This document shows, one piece after another, positions 27,360 through 38,183 of a DNA stretch of 64,000 bases. This DNA is from Sporosarcina cascadiensis. GTDB taxonomy: Bacteria > Bacillota > Bacilli > Bacillales_A > Planococcaceae. The translations under genes and the position numbers were made by a program. Position 1 is the stretch's first letter. Each line of letters begins with the position of its first letter. The notes below the pieces were generated by a model that was not told where the DNA came from, ran no database searches, and saw nothing but the letters and a program-made list of their open reading frames with translations. The stretch is taken from the NCBI RefSeq assembly GCF_009650995.1, contig NZ_WHVV01000008.1, positions 1 through 64,000 on the forward strand. The letters are read 5' to 3'.

Positions 27360-27963
27360 ATCAAAATTCGTTCTTGACAACTTGTCATGCATGTATTGCG
27401 AAGATCATGCTGCAGTTTAACTCGCTTCGGCGCTGGGGGATTGCCTTACGCTATGAGCCAGCTGGCAAAGAACATGCCAGTTGGCTCATAGCCACGGCCA
27501 ACCACGCAGTTGCGCCTTCGTTGGTATGGAGAATGTATGACATATTGTATTTTTGCAGAGTAGCGTGTGAGTTGATGTGTTTTCTTTGCCCAACTTTACA
27601 AACGCATTGTTCACGAAAACTTAAGCTTTTGCAGAATGATAAGTATTGCATGAAACGCTATACCTTTCGTAATAAACTCAAATAGCATGCTCATGACTGC
27701 CATTCACGTAAAAACTCCTGAAAAATTAGCCAGTGTACCGGAGTGGAAGGCGGCGACTCCGGGAGGATCAGCCCGATAGGATGAGACAACTAAAGGGAGC
27801 GAAGCGACCAGTTGGCTCACCGAGGGCCCTCCGGAACGCGTCCGCCTGGAACGCAGGGGAACGGTCTCTTCCCCTTTACCTTATATTGCACAATCACAGT
27901 CAAATCACAAACTGCTCATGAAATAAACTGTCAAGCACATGTTTTGGTGAAGAGCCTGTTTTC
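27360..27963 (+). repeat. Composite dispersed repeat, copy B (about 600 bp)
   Basis: Plus orientation. It starts near TTCTTGACAACTTGTCA, lacks the first CAAAGTCGAGCAAC module, keeps the CGCTGGGGGATTGCC...CAGTTGCGCC region with a near-perfect hairpin TATGAGCCAGCTGGCA/TGCCAGTTGGCTCATA, and ends with the core (27730-27870) and a tail AAGCACATGTTTTGGTGAAG. The core is nearly identical to copy A. No protein is supported. Confidence 0.85.
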
Positions 27964-28051
27964 ATATAGTAATTCTTATTTAATCTAACATATTTTTATC
28001 TCTTATAAACTTAATCAGCAGACAGGATGTTTCACCTCTCCTAAATATGTC

Positions 28052-28089
28052 AAAAAACCGGCTTCTTCTTATTCGAAGAGCCGGTTTTT
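28052..28089. terminator. Terminator after the GNAT gene
   Basis: Stem AAAAACCGGCT with complement, T-runs on both strands. Confidence 0.9.
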
Positions 28090-28128
28090 AATTTTTGCTG
28101 TCCATTTCCGCCACGCGGTCTTGCCCTT

Positions 28129-28674
28129 TCAATAATCCTCTTCCAAAATAGCGTACATATAATGATCTTCCCATACACCGTTTATAAACAACAGCTGCCT
28201 CAATAGGCCTTCCCTTTGAAAACCTGCTTTTTCCAGCACTTTTACGGAACCGCCGTTGCGGGGAGACACGTAGGCTTCTACACGGTGCAAATTGGCTTTT
28301 TCAAAAGCAAAATCATTTACCAGTCTCACCGCTTCGGTTCCGATTCCCCTGCCTGTCTGGTTTTGATCGATGGAATAGCCGACAAATCCGCTGGAAAAAG
28401 GCAGACGCTTAATACTGTACAGTGAAATCTGTCCGATAATCATGCTCGATCTAGAGTCAAAAATCCCAAAATTGTATTCTCTCCGGTCACGCATCTGATA
28501 AAGTGATTCGCGGATTTTATCTCTCTGCATGGCTACTGTGTAATACGTGTTGTCATGCCGAGGTTCAAATTCCGTCCAATAGTCTTTATTTGCAATGAGC
28601 AGCTGGGTGAACTGATAGGCATCATCTTCTGTCAGCACCCGCAGGTAGCATTGCTCCCCTTCCAGTAAAATCAT
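28129..28674 (-). CDS. GNAT family N-acetyltransferase (RimJ/YdaF-like)
   Basis: A 181-residue acetyltransferase of the RimJ/RimL type. Typical blocks are LRVLTEDDA at the start, the acetyl-CoA loop QTGRGIGTEAV, and NLHRVEAYVSPRNGGSVKVLEKAGFQREGLLRQ split over the end, the RimJ signature. The acceptor (protein N terminus or small molecule) is unknown. The ATG at 28674 follows GAGGAG by 4-5 nt; the longer frame is unsupported. Confidence 0.9.
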   Translation of the reverse strand: MILLEGEQCYLRVLTEDDAYQFTQLLIANKDYWTEFEPRHDNTYYTVAMQRDKIRESLYQMRDRREYNFGIFDSRSSMIIGQISLYSIKRLPFSSGFVGYSIDQNQTGRGIGTEAVRLVNDFAFEKANLHRVEAYVSPRNGGSVKVLEKAGFQREGLLRQLLFINGVWEDHYMYAILEEDY

Positions 28675-28935
28675 ATTCTCCTCATCCTTTTCGAAGCATT
28701 CTGTTCTAACCGTATATTTCATTCAGGTTATGAATGAAATGGAGAATCCATGCTGTTTACCTGAATTTGTTAGTATTCATTATAGTATTTTTTTCGTCTA
28801 TAAGACAATTATATCAAAAAGAGCAAGATTACAGTCAATAGAATGTCATACTTTATTATTTGTAAAGGAAAATTCATACTTTCCTCATTTATTATCCGTT
28901 ATTCTCTGTATACTGTTGTTCAGGAGGATTTTATC

Positions 28936-29673
28936 ATGCTAAGAATACTATTTATGGTACTTTCGCTGCTCATCATGATTTGCACACATATATCTGCCAA
29001 TTTGATTCCGTTGAATGGGCTGACCACTTGGGAAATCGCCAATAGAGTGCCTGTTTTATTCATGCCGGCAGAATATGTCTTTTCCATTTGGATCGTGCTT
29101 GATTTATTAATGGTGAGTTGGTTATATTTATTTATTAAAACTTCAGCTGGCCTGTCTTCATCGATTGTCAATCTGCGGTCAATCTGTTTTTGTCTCAGCT
29201 GCTTTTTAAATATCGCATGGCTGTTATTATGGCACTACGGCTTTTACTACTGGGCGATCGTCAGCGTGTTCGCTTTACTGATCTGCTTATTGGTTTTCTA
29301 TTTCAGTTATCCGAAAATGGAGTACTTAAGTCGGGAGCGCTTGCCGATCTCCGCCTATATGGGCTGGATTTTCATCGCGGTCATTGCGAATACGTACTAT
29401 GCTTTCAAATTCCACGATTGGACAGGATGGGGTCTTAGTGATCCGTTATGGACTGTCATCTTCTTGAGCCTGACTACGGCTATTGCTTTACACTTTATGT
29501 ATCATTACCGGGATTCGATTTTCAATCTGATTATCATTTGGTCTTTCATCGGTATTGCGATAAAAAACGGTACGGATGAATTGTTCGTCTCTACGGCAGC
29601 TTTATTCCTTTCTGCTGTTATTGCTTTTATTTTAATCATGGGAAAACGCTTTTCAAAATCACAAAGCTTTTAA
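28936..29673 (+). CDS. TspO/MBR-related tryptophan-rich membrane protein
   Basis: A 245-residue protein with about seven or eight membrane helices. PLNGLTTWEIANRVPVLFMPAEYVFSIW resembles the start of long TspO/MBR-related proteins, which have PVLFTPAGYVFSIWG at this place; I split it here only for recognition. True TspO has about 160 residues and five helices, so this is the longer branch. Ligand and role are unknown. CAGGAGG precedes the ATG. The tail is followed by a terminator. Confidence 0.7.
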   Translation: MLRILFMVLSLLIMICTHISANLIPLNGLTTWEIANRVPVLFMPAEYVFSIWIVLDLLMVSWLYLFIKTSAGLSSSIVNLRSICFCLSCFLNIAWLLLWHYGFYYWAIVSVFALLICLLVFYFSYPKMEYLSRERLPISAYMGWIFIAVIANTYYAFKFHDWTGWGLSDPLWTVIFLSLTTAIALHFMYHYRDSIFNLIIIWSFIGIAIKNGTDELFVSTAALFLSAVIAFILIMGKRFSKSQSF

Positions 29674-29724
29674 GAAGACTGTCTGGAGGTCAGTAAAATG
29701 ACTTTTCACAGACAGTCTTTTTTT
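29674..29724 (+). terminator. Terminator after TspO-like gene
   Basis: Stem AAGACTGTCTG/CAGACAGTCTT followed by seven T. Confidence 0.88.
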
Positions 29725-29817
29725 AGAATGATGATTCAAGTGATGTTTTAAGCAAATCAGGGTATAGGTTACTGTATGAACCATCATGCTATAGAGGACT
29801 GTATGGGAGGCTGCACT

Positions 29818-30159
29818 ATGACAAATTCAAGATTACTTTCTTCTCTATGCTATTTCAGTATTTTTTTCGCACCGCTTCTTCTGCCTGCCATTATTTATTT
29901 TGTGACAGATGAGTTTGAAGTCAAACGGCACGCAAAGAAATCCATTATTTCGCATATCATCCCAATGGCACTATTAATCGCAGGATTCATTGTTATGTCA
30001 TTTTCTATTTTCTCTTTTAATCCGCAAGTTGTCGCACCGACTGATGGAAACTTTATATTTTGGAGTATGACTCCCCTGATTTTCATTATTTTATACAGCC
30101 TTTTATTTCTGGTCGTGTTAATTTGGAATGTCTATCAAGGAATTAAGGTGTTGAAATAG
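29818..30159 (+). CDS. DUF4870-like small membrane protein
   Basis: A 113-residue protein with three membrane helices (about 8-27, 43-63 and 80-103). The SSLCYFSIFFAPLLLPAIIYFVT start and HAKKSIISHIIP after helix 1 are typical of DUF4870 proteins. Function unknown. TGGGAGG precedes the ATG at 29818. Its stop is immediately followed by composite repeat copy C, so the element probably inserted just downstream of this gene. Confidence 0.75.
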   Translation: MTNSRLLSSLCYFSIFFAPLLLPAIIYFVTDEFEVKRHAKKSIISHIIPMALLIAGFIVMSFSIFSFNPQVVAPTDGNFIFWSMTPLIFIILYSLLFLVVLIWNVYQGIKVLK

Positions 30160-30852
30160 TCACTCTTTACCAAACTGTGTGCTTGAAGGATAGTGAGGGA
30201 TACCGTTTCCCTACGTTCCAGACGGACGCGTTCTGGAGGGCCCGCGGTGAGCCAACTTGGTCGCTTCGCTCCCGCAAGTTGTCTCACCTGTCGGGCTGAT
30301 CCTCCCAGAGTCGCCGCCTTCCACTCCGGTACACTGGCTGGTTTTTCAAAACTTTTTATATGAATGGCATTCATGAGCATGCTATTTGAGTTTATTACGT
30401 AAGGTGTGACATTTCATGCAATACTTAGCATTCTGCAAAAGCCTAGGTTCTTATAATTAAGGGCGTTTACAAAGTCAAGCAACGAAACCATACCAACTAA
30501 ATCCACACTCTGCAAAAAAGCAGCATGTCATACATTCCCCACGCCAGCGCAAGCGCAACTGCGGGGTAGGCCGTTGCAAAGCGAACAGCGAAGGGTTCGC
30601 TTTGCCGTACTTTTGCGCTCTTTGTAAAAGTTAAGGCAATGAGGCACGTTCTTTGCCAGCTGGCTCATGGCGTAAGGCAATCCCCCAGCGCTGAAGCGGA
30701 TTTAAACTGCAACTCACACTTCATTCAAAATTCCTGTAAAGTTGAGCAACGAAACTTGCACATACTAAATCTACACACTGCCAAACTGCAGTAGGATTTT
30801 CTAAATACGCACGTGACAGATTGTCAAATACAGATTTGGGCGCAGACCCGAA
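30160..30852 (-). repeat. Composite dispersed repeat, copy C (full, about 690 bp)
   Basis: Minus orientation, same order of modules as copy A. The core (30200-30340) differs from A/B by paired changes that keep the stems (CTCTGG with CCAGA instead of CTCCGG with CCGGA). The hairpin after GATTGCC carries an extra stretch around 30580-30650 containing its own stem (AAAGCGAAC/GTTCGCTTT). Ends are CTTTACCAAACTGTG and GGGCGCAGAC. No protein is supported. Confidence 0.85.
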
Positions 30853-30922
30853 ATAGTCCCCTTTTTTCGGGCAAAACATTAAAAGTTCATAGGGAGAGTA
30901 TGATATAGTATGAATTGAATAA

Positions 30923-31699
<777 letters not shown>

Positions 31700-31706
31700 A
31701 ATTAAT

Positions 31707-31743
31707 GAAGAGCGTTTGCGAATACACGCAAATGCTCTTTTTG
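31707..31743 (+). terminator. Terminator after mapB
   Basis: Stem AAGAGCGTTTGCG/CGCAAATGCTCTT followed by T-run. Confidence 0.88.
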
Positions 31744-31793
31744 GTTCAATAAAAAAAGAAGCGAGCACAAATCACTTGCGCTGCTCCCTATGA

Positions 31794-32972
31794 TTATTTC
31801 TTTTTCTTTTTCGGCTTTGAAGACTTTGGAGCAGATTTACGCATATCATCAACCGTTTTTGCATTTCCTTCAATCAACTCGCCGCTGTACCATACTTTTT
31901 GTACAGTTTTAATGCCTTTTGTAACTTTGCGGTAGTCCCGCTCTTCATTATAAGACAGCAGCGTCAGTACTTCCCCGTCTGCTCCTGCACGTCCTGTGCG
32001 TCCTGAACGGTGCAGATACTGCTCCACCGTATGCGGAACATCAACATGGATTACATGAGTGAGTCCTTCAATATCCAGTCCGCGCGCTGCTAAATCCGTA
32101 GCGATGAGGACACGAATATTTCCCTTTCGGAAGTCTTCCAGCGTTTTCTGACGATCGAATTTCTTCATGTCAGAATAAAGAACTGCGACCGGCGCCTCGT
32201 TATACAGCAATTTCAGTTCTTTCATCCGCAACTGATCTACATTATTCATGAACGCCAGGGCACGTACGCCTGATAATGAAGATACCCCGCGCAGCGTATC
32301 AGTTTTCTTGCGGTCATCAACTTTAACATACGAATGGACAACATGACCGCTGTCCGGGATTTCATCCGCATTCACTTGCAAACGGATTGGCTGCTGCATC
32401 ATGTTCTTGGCCACCAGTTCGATTTCCTCTGTGATGGTAGCCGACACAACCGCCAGCTGACGTTCGGGATTAGCCGCTTCAATCAAATCCTTGACCAACA
32501 CTCTGTACTCGCGTGACAACAGTTGGTCGCCTTCATCGATTACAACGTATTTGACGTCATACATTTTCAGCTTTCTCTCTTTAACGAGTTCGTTCAGTCT
32601 TCCCGGCGTACCGACAACAATTGTCGGCTTTTTCTTCAACTTTTCGATCTGGCGCTGCATATTGGCGCCGCCGATCAGCTGTGTGACGGTTACAGATGTA
32701 CCTTCTACCAAATCACGAATGACGTTGACGATTTGCATCGACAGCTCCTGAGAAGGTGTGATGATTAATGCCTGTGTCTTCGGTACATCTCCATTGACCA
32801 TCTGAATCAACGGCAATACGTAGGCTAATGTTTTACCTGTCCCCGTTGGAGATTCTGCTACGATATCTTTGCCCGCAAGCATTTCCGGAATCATCAATGA
32901 TTGGATCGGCATAGACTGTTTAAACTTCCATTTTGTGCGCAAAGATTCATTCAGCTCATCTAAAAAAGTCAT
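31794..32972 (-). CDS. cshC: DEAD-box-like RNA helicase CshC (YfmL)
   Basis: A 392-residue ATP-dependent RNA helicase. It has the Q motif region KFKQSMPIQ, motif I SPTGTGKT, Ia TPSQELSMQI, Ib TPGRL, III SAT and VI HRSGRTGR. Motif II is DEGD instead of DEAD; B. subtilis YfmL has a similarly altered motif. A short Lys-rich tail (KPKKKKK) could bind RNA. YfmL helps 50S ribosome assembly in B. subtilis. The ATG at 32972 follows AAAAGAG by 8-9 nt. Confidence 0.88.
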   Translation of the reverse strand: MTFLDELNESLRTKWKFKQSMPIQSLMIPEMLAGKDIVAESPTGTGKTLAYVLPLIQMVNGDVPKTQALIITPSQELSMQIVNVIRDLVEGTSVTVTQLIGGANMQRQIEKLKKKPTIVVGTPGRLNELVKERKLKMYDVKYVVIDEGDQLLSREYRVLVKDLIEAANPERQLAVVSATITEEIELVAKNMMQQPIRLQVNADEIPDSGHVVHSYVKVDDRKKTDTLRGVSSLSGVRALAFMNNVDQLRMKELKLLYNEAPVAVLYSDMKKFDRQKTLEDFRKGNIRVLIATDLAARGLDIEGLTHVIHVDVPHTVEQYLHRSGRTGRAGADGEVLTLLSYNEERDYRKVTKGIKTVQKVWYSGELIEGNAKTVDDMRKSAPKSSKPKKKKK

Positions 32973-33010
32973 TCGGTTCACTCTTTTCTTCAGTTGAGGA
33001 ATTCAACCGT

Positions 33011-34054
33011 TTATTTTTTTTGAAATTTCTTTTTCATCTTTTGAATTTTCGGCACGACTTTCACAAACATATTATATATAAAAGGCTTGTAAACTTTATC
33101 AATCTCGCCAATAAATTCAGTTACGCCGTCTTTTTGACAAAAACTGTTTTTGAAATTATATAATCCATCTTGTTCACTGTCGAGAACGAATACACCTCCG
33201 AGGTCATACTGCTCTGCCCCGATTTCCAATCCCCACAGCATCATTTCATAATTCATTAGATAGCTTGGGTTCAGATTACGTTTTGTATTCGAGCTGCCGG
33301 CATATAAATAATAAAGCTTGCCGTTATAGTTGATTGTAATCGCACCTGCCAGATAGTCCTCTTCATGCTTCGCAATATAAATCCGCAAGTCATCGAAAGC
33401 TTCGCGCATTTTCACAAAGTAGTCGTAAGAACGAATGGCAATTTGGTTGCGTACGGACATTTCCTCATAGATTTCAAAAAATCTCTTTAAATACTCATCA
33501 CTTCGAGAATAAGAAACTTCCACACCTTTACGTGCCGAACTCCTAATTTTACTTCTCGTGCGCCCGCGGAATTTCAACATTAAAGAATCAGGATCTTCGC
33601 CTGTTAATTTGACAATCATATTGTAGCGCGGCTGAATCAAGTCCTCTTTGCCGGCCCCTTCATTGCGCACTATGTAACCTGCATTACGGTAAAGTTTATC
33701 GAGTTCTTCTGTATAAAGCTGTTCAGGATCCATTTTCAAAGCAAATGCCTTGTATTTCTTCGCCAGTACGTCTGCTTCTTTCAGCAATTCTTCAATCAGC
33801 GCTTTGTCATGCAAATCACAGATAGGGCCTCTTGGCGCATACAGCAAGGAATAGCCGCCGGGCACGGATTTAATGAGCAGCGACATGGCAGCAGCAATTT
33901 CTCCGTCACGTTCTACATATACCTGTTCATTTCCCCAGTCATCTTTAACATCCGCCCAGTTGGGATCTTGTGTAATGGAACGGGTTGGTGAATTTCTCAC
34001 GAATGTTTCATATCGTTTAACATCTTCTGCATTAGTTTTATCTAAAATCGGCAC
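33011..34054 (-). CDS. FemABX-family peptidoglycan bridge aminoacyltransferase
   Basis: A 347-residue member of the FemABX (lipid II aminoacyltransferase) family with two GNAT-like folds; IYAPRGP-like LLYAPRGPI, a basic RGRTRSKIRSSARKG helix and LYYLYAGSS..NPSYLMNYEMM are family marks. It would add an amino acid from tRNA to the lysine of lipid II. The start is GTG at 34054, 10 nt after AAGGAG. Planococcaceae have Lys-(Gly/Ala)-D-Glu or D-Asp bridges, so a role in the first bridge residue is plausible but inferred. Confidence 0.85.
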   Translation of the reverse strand: MPILDKTNAEDVKRYETFVRNSPTRSITQDPNWADVKDDWGNEQVYVERDGEIAAAMSLLIKSVPGGYSLLYAPRGPICDLHDKALIEELLKEADVLAKKYKAFALKMDPEQLYTEELDKLYRNAGYIVRNEGAGKEDLIQPRYNMIVKLTGEDPDSLMLKFRGRTRSKIRSSARKGVEVSYSRSDEYLKRFFEIYEEMSVRNQIAIRSYDYFVKMREAFDDLRIYIAKHEEDYLAGAITINYNGKLYYLYAGSSNTKRNLNPSYLMNYEMMLWGLEIGAEQYDLGGVFVLDSEQDGLYNFKNSFCQKDGVTEFIGEIDKVYKPFIYNMFVKVVPKIQKMKKKFQKK

Positions 34055-34242
34055 TTCCGGAACACTCCTTACGTTACCGCAGCTCCGTAAAATCACACTT
34101 TATATGTAACTCATTAAAGTGCTGAAAGTTACAGCCACAGCTCTATTAAGTGTAGCCTACTGCATTTTTCAAGTCAAGAAACGAAGAGCCACTCTCCCAT
34201 CAGGTTCTTTTGCAGTCTCAATTACTTGACAAGTTCCATATG

Positions 34243-34268
34243 TAAAATGCTTGAAGCTATTCCGTTAT
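34243..34268 (+). promoter_or_regulatory. Possible sigma-D promoter of the chemoreceptor
   Basis: TAAA (34243-34246), 14 bp, then TCCGTTAT (34261-34268), six of eight positions matching the sigma-D -10 element. Spacing is one short of ideal. Expected for a chemotaxis gene. Confidence 0.45.
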
Positions 34269-34343
34269 TAATCAGAATAGCCTATACTAGAGAAAGGGAT
34301 AAAGGATTCACGTCTCGTTTGTAAGAAAAGGGGGATTTACATA

Positions 34344-36077
34344 GTGAAAGGCTCAGTACGCAATAAATTGATAGCGCTTGCAGCTTTGGTTATTTTGATT
34401 CCATTATTGGTCGTGGGGATCGTTAACTATTTTGTTGCCAAGTCAGAATTGGAACATGTCGGGGAAATGGGTCTGCAGAACGGGACTTATGCTGTTCTGG
34501 ACTTAATTGACGAATTGAATGCACAAGTAGAAGCCGGGACACTCAGTTTGCAAGAGGCACAGGACCGTGCCAAAAACAAAATAATGGGGACACGCAATGA
34601 AGACGGAACACGCTCTTTGGACAACCCCGTGAAATATGGTGAAAACTTTTATTTCTATGTGGTGGATGAAGAAGGTTTATTGCTTGTCCATCCTCAAAAA
34701 GAAGGCGAGAGCTTATATGAAACGAAAACAAAAGACGGGCGTTACTTCATTCGCGAGGTGATTTCAGAAGCGAAGAACGGAGGCGGCTATGTACAGTATG
34801 ATTGGCCCCTGCCTACAAACTTAAAGGTAGAAGCCCCGAAAATCACGTACAGTCTGCAAGACCCGCATTGGGGATGGGTTATCGCTGCCGGGACGTACTT
34901 AGTGGACTTTAACGCGGGTGCCAAAAATGTTCTTTGGTATACGTTGATATCCGTTGTCATTTCAATAATTGTCGGTGTTGCGCTGTTTTCAATCTTCTCC
35001 GGCAGACTGACATCGTATATTAAGAATATCCGCCTGATTACTGCTGAGATTGCAGAAGGTAAGTTGACAGGCCCTGATATACCGATCCGTTCAAGCGACG
35101 AACTCGGCCACCTGGCTGAAAACGTCAATGAAATGAAGAATAGTCTTAATGAAATGGTAGGCCATACACGAGATTCATCTGATAGCATGCGGGCTTCCTC
35201 AGAAACTCTCAGCGCGATTACAGAAGAAGCGACTGCATCGGCTGATGAAATCCATAGCGCTATTACGGAAGTTTCAACCGGAGCTGTAACGCAGGCTGAA
35301 GAAGCAGAAGTGGCAATTACAAAGGTTGACCACCTATCCTCCTTGATATCAAATACGACAGAGCAATATGGAAATGTCGTGAACGAGATGCATAGTATCA
35401 ATAATCTGCAGAGCTCCGGAATGGAGAAAGCTGAAAACCTTGAAGAGAATTCTCAAAACTTCACCGTTGTCATTCACGATCTCCAAGGGAATTTCACACA
35501 GCTGATGTCCCGCATGAATGAGATTCAAACGATTGTGCAGACGATTTCATCGATTTCTGATCAGACGAATCTGTTAGCGCTGAACGCAAGTATTGAAGCT
35601 GCACGCGCAGGAGAACACGGAAAAGGCTTTGCCGTAGTAGCCAACGAAGTGCGCCAATTATCGGAAGATACAAATGAAGCAACAACGAGAGTCCGCGATT
35701 TATTGGTTCATATTCGTAAAGATACGACAACAGCTGAGAATCAAATGAAACACACATTGGATCTGTCGAGCAATCAGGCAGGAATAATATTGGAAACGAA
35801 GAGTGCTTTCGAGCAATTATCAGGTTCCATCAACAACATTACAAGCTTGCTGCACACGATGGAAAGTGATATGAACAGCATGGACGATAATCGCCGGTCT
35901 GTTGTGCAGGCCATCAATCAAATCGCCTCTGTCGCAACCCAGTCAGCAGCAGCGACTGAAGAAGTGAATGCATCTATTGATGAACAAAAAGCTGCAATCA
36001 ACACGATCATGCATGCTTCCCTTAAACTTCATACGGAAGCTGAAAAGATGCACGATCTTGTGGATCGGTTCAGTTAA
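34344..36077 (+). CDS. Methyl-accepting chemotaxis protein, Cache sensor
   Basis: A 577-residue chemoreceptor. Membrane helix 1 is at about 8-30, an extracellular single-Cache domain at about 35-190 ([24 protein letters not shown]), helix 2 at about 193-214, HAMP at 215-270, and the cytosolic signalling domain after that, with the hairpin tip [20 protein letters not shown]. It signals to CheA/CheW in the flagellar system also served by motAB. GTG start after AAAAGGGGGA. Ligand unknown; this Cache class often binds small carboxylates. Confidence 0.94.
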   Translation: MKGSVRNKLIALAALVILIPLLVVGIVNYFVAKSELEHVGEMGLQNGTYAVLDLIDELNAQVEAGTLSLQEAQDRAKNKIMGTRNEDGTRSLDNPVKYGENFYFYVVDEEGLLLVHPQKEGESLYETKTKDGRYFIREVISEAKNGGGYVQYDWPLPTNLKVEAPKITYSLQDPHWGWVIAAGTYLVDFNAGAKNVLWYTLISVVISIIVGVALFSIFSGRLTSYIKNIRLITAEIAEGKLTGPDIPIRSSDELGHLAENVNEMKNSLNEMVGHTRDSSDSMRASSETLSAITEEATASADEIHSAITEVSTGAVTQAEEAEVAITKVDHLSSLISNTTEQYGNVVNEMHSINNLQSSGMEKAENLEENSQNFTVVIHDLQGNFTQLMSRMNEIQTIVQTISSISDQTNLLALNASIEAARAGEHGKGFAVVANEVRQLSEDTNEATTRVRDLLVHIRKDTTTAENQMKHTLDLSSNQAGIILETKSAFEQLSGSINNITSLLHTMESDMNSMDDNRRSVVQAINQIASVATQSAAATEEVNASIDEQKAAINTIMHASLKLHTEAEKMHDLVDRFS

Positions 36078-36079
36078 TG

Positions 36080-36123
36080 CAAAAAACACATCCCCGCTGA
36101 TCTTACGCGGAGATGTGTTTTTT
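36080..36123. terminator. Bidirectional terminator MCP/ATP-grasp
   Basis: Stem AAAAAACACATC with CCGC/GCGG and complement; T-runs both ways. Confidence 0.92.
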
Positions 36124-37337
36124 CAGTCTGTAGAATTCTTATACTTTTTATAGTAATTAATCTGTCTCATCAGCAAGTATAATTTGCGTTTCATATGCGG
36201 ATCTTTTTTGTAAAACAGCGGATTGCCGTACTTCCCTGCTTTTAGAAGCGAACGGATCTCTTTTTCAATCGGCGGGTTGTCGACGAACTTTTTCAGAACC
36301 GCTTTCGGTACGACTGTGAATAAGAAATGATCATCAAGGTATTTCAACGGTTTCTCTTTTCCGTAAACTAAATCATCCACTAAGTACTTCGCCATATTCT
36401 CCCCGCACTGTGTGATGTAGTAGCTCGAGCGTCCCTGTCTGATGTTCACTTCAAATACTTTGAACTTGCCGTCGCGCTCATCATATTTCAAATCAAAATT
36501 ACCGTAGCCGACATAGCCGACTGCTTCCAGGAACTTGGCAAGTTTCGTCATAACTTCTTCATTAAATCGTGTAATGAGCGCTGTATAGTTACCAATCGCT
36601 GTCATGGCGCGTTCTTGCAGGACGACCTGCGCAAATGTAATCAGCTGCGGCTTGCCATGCTGATCCGCGTAGTAGACTGCATCCCACATATACGTATCAT
36701 CTCCCGGAATGAAATCCTGGATGATCAGATCTTCTGTATAACCGCTCGCTTTCACCATTTGAATAATGCGGTTGACTTCTTCATATGTATCCACTTTATA
36801 GATTTTCTGAAGCCCTTCGAACGGGTGGCGGTAATACTGCACTCCGTCACTCGGCTTAATGATTACAGGAAACAGTACATGTTCCGTAAATGGTTCATCC
36901 GATAAACAGGAATGAAAATAGGTAGACGGTGTATCGATCCCATGAGCTGCACACAGTTCATAGAAATTCTTTTTAATGTACACTGCGTTCATGACTTCTT
37001 CGTCAATATAATTGAACAGAAAATCTTCCTTCAACTGCTCGCGCTGTTCAATGATCAGGCGCACATATAAATCGTCCGTACCTATCAAAATCAGCTTTTG
37101 ACCGTCCGTTCTGTATTTCTTTGCCACTTCACGTAAAAACTCGACAAACACTTTCGGATCATGCAGGCCGCGGTTCAATTCCTGGATATCCGTGATCGTG
37201 CTGTAGCTTGTAAAAGGCAGCGGTTCTCTACCTACAATTACGGGTTTGATCTGATATTCTTCATGAAATGATATAGCCATATTGTACGCGTTAATATTCG
37301 TTCCGACGATTATCGGAATAAAAGGATGCTTACTCAT
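36123..37337 (-). CDS. ATP-grasp carboxylate-amine ligase (COG3919-like)
   Basis: A 404-residue ATP-grasp enzyme. The N-terminal preATP domain spans about 1-120 (IIVGTNINAYNMAISFHE), then the ATP-binding part FPVIIKPSDGVQY, DLIIQDFIPGDD and the metal site FEVNIRQGRSSYY. D-aspartate ligases of enterococcal peptidoglycan bridges belong to this group, so a bridge D-Asp/D-Glu ligase is possible; the substrate is inferred, not shown. CTGGAGG precedes the ATG at 37337. It lies 2 kb from a FemX-like gene. Confidence 0.78.
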   Translation of the reverse strand: MSKHPFIPIIVGTNINAYNMAISFHEEYQIKPVIVGREPLPFTSYSTITDIQELNRGLHDPKVFVEFLREVAKKYRTDGQKLILIGTDDLYVRLIIEQREQLKEDFLFNYIDEEVMNAVYIKKNFYELCAAHGIDTPSTYFHSCLSDEPFTEHVLFPVIIKPSDGVQYYRHPFEGLQKIYKVDTYEEVNRIIQMVKASGYTEDLIIQDFIPGDDTYMWDAVYYADQHGKPQLITFAQVVLQERAMTAIGNYTALITRFNEEVMTKLAKFLEAVGYVGYGNFDLKYDERDGKFKVFEVNIRQGRSSYYITQCGENMAKYLVDDLVYGKEKPLKYLDDHFLFTVVPKAVLKKFVDNPPIEKEIRSLLKAGKYGNPLFYKKDPHMKRKLYLLMRQINYYKKYKNSTD

Positions 37338-37504
37338 AAATTCCTCCAGCAGACGTTTTTCCATTTAAGTGTAGATGTCTCGAAATCGTAAGTCAAGAAA
37401 CTGTCATCTCTCACTAGCCATAAGTTTTATAGACTACATTTTGGTCATCCCAAACCCATGGGTAAACCCGTGGCGGCTTTGATCTTCATGTAAAATATGA
37501 ATAT

Positions 37505-37972
37505 TCATTTTGCGAATTCCTCTTTCTTAATAAGTTCCAACAATGACTGACAGCCTTCCAAAACCAGATCATAGGTTTCTTGGAAATCACCTGTAAAGTA
37601 TGGATCAGGCAAGTCTTTTTGGTGACTCGTCAAATCTAAAAACCGAATAATTCGCTGATGATCGGCATCTTCGAATCGTTCACGGATATTTGCGATATTC
37701 TCCGCATCCATACCGATGATATAATCAAATCCTTCCGCATCCTCCTTCGTTAATTGGCGGCCTGCCATTCCTTCAGAGGATACTTTATATTCTGTCAGTT
37801 TGGATAGAGTTCCCTGATGCGGCGGTTTGCCAACATGCCAATCACTTGTACCCGCTGAGTCCACTTCGATTTGATCGGCTAATTGTTCATCAGCCGCCAT
37901 TTTTCTGAAGACCCCTTCTGCCATAGGAGACCGGCAGATGTTTCCCAGACAAACAAATAAAACTCGTATCAT
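37505..37972 (-). CDS. yfkJ: Low-molecular-weight protein tyrosine phosphatase
   Basis: A 155-residue LMW phosphatase. The P-loop VCLGNICRSP holds the nucleophile C8 and R14 (C-X5-R-S) and the general acid Asp is in LPDPYFTG. It removes phosphate from phosphotyrosine proteins; B. subtilis YfkJ is a general-stress member. The ATG at 37972 follows GGGGAGAG; the long upstream extension is not real. Confidence 0.93.
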   Translation of the reverse strand: MIRVLFVCLGNICRSPMAEGVFRKMAADEQLADQIEVDSAGTSDWHVGKPPHQGTLSKLTEYKVSSEGMAGRQLTKEDAEGFDYIIGMDAENIANIRERFEDADHQRIIRFLDLTSHQKDLPDPYFTGDFQETYDLVLEGCQSLLELIKKEEFAK

Positions 37973-38183
37973 GTCAATCTCTCCCCGATTCATATTTTTT
38001 ATGCATATTAAAGTATACATCATTCCCAATGACCATTCAGCCGGCACGCGGAAGAATGTAATGAGAATGAAATCTAATTTGTGAAACTTGCCTGCTTGCA
38101 AAGCCGTCAAATCATTAGAAGAAATTACTAGGGCTAAAATATCAGCAGTAAGGGAAAAGAAACGAATAAAGGAGGTCGGGGCT

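Noticed and set aside
27733..27921. Small ORF in repeat copies A and B with the same N-terminal 40 residues
   Set aside because: The shared text follows from the nearly identical repeat core; copies C and D do not keep the frame, there is no ribosome site, and stems rather than codons are conserved.
31794..32972. Helicase with DEGD in motif II as an inactive enzyme
   Set aside because: All other helicase motifs are intact and the closest relative (YfmL) also has a variant of this motif, so it is likely active.
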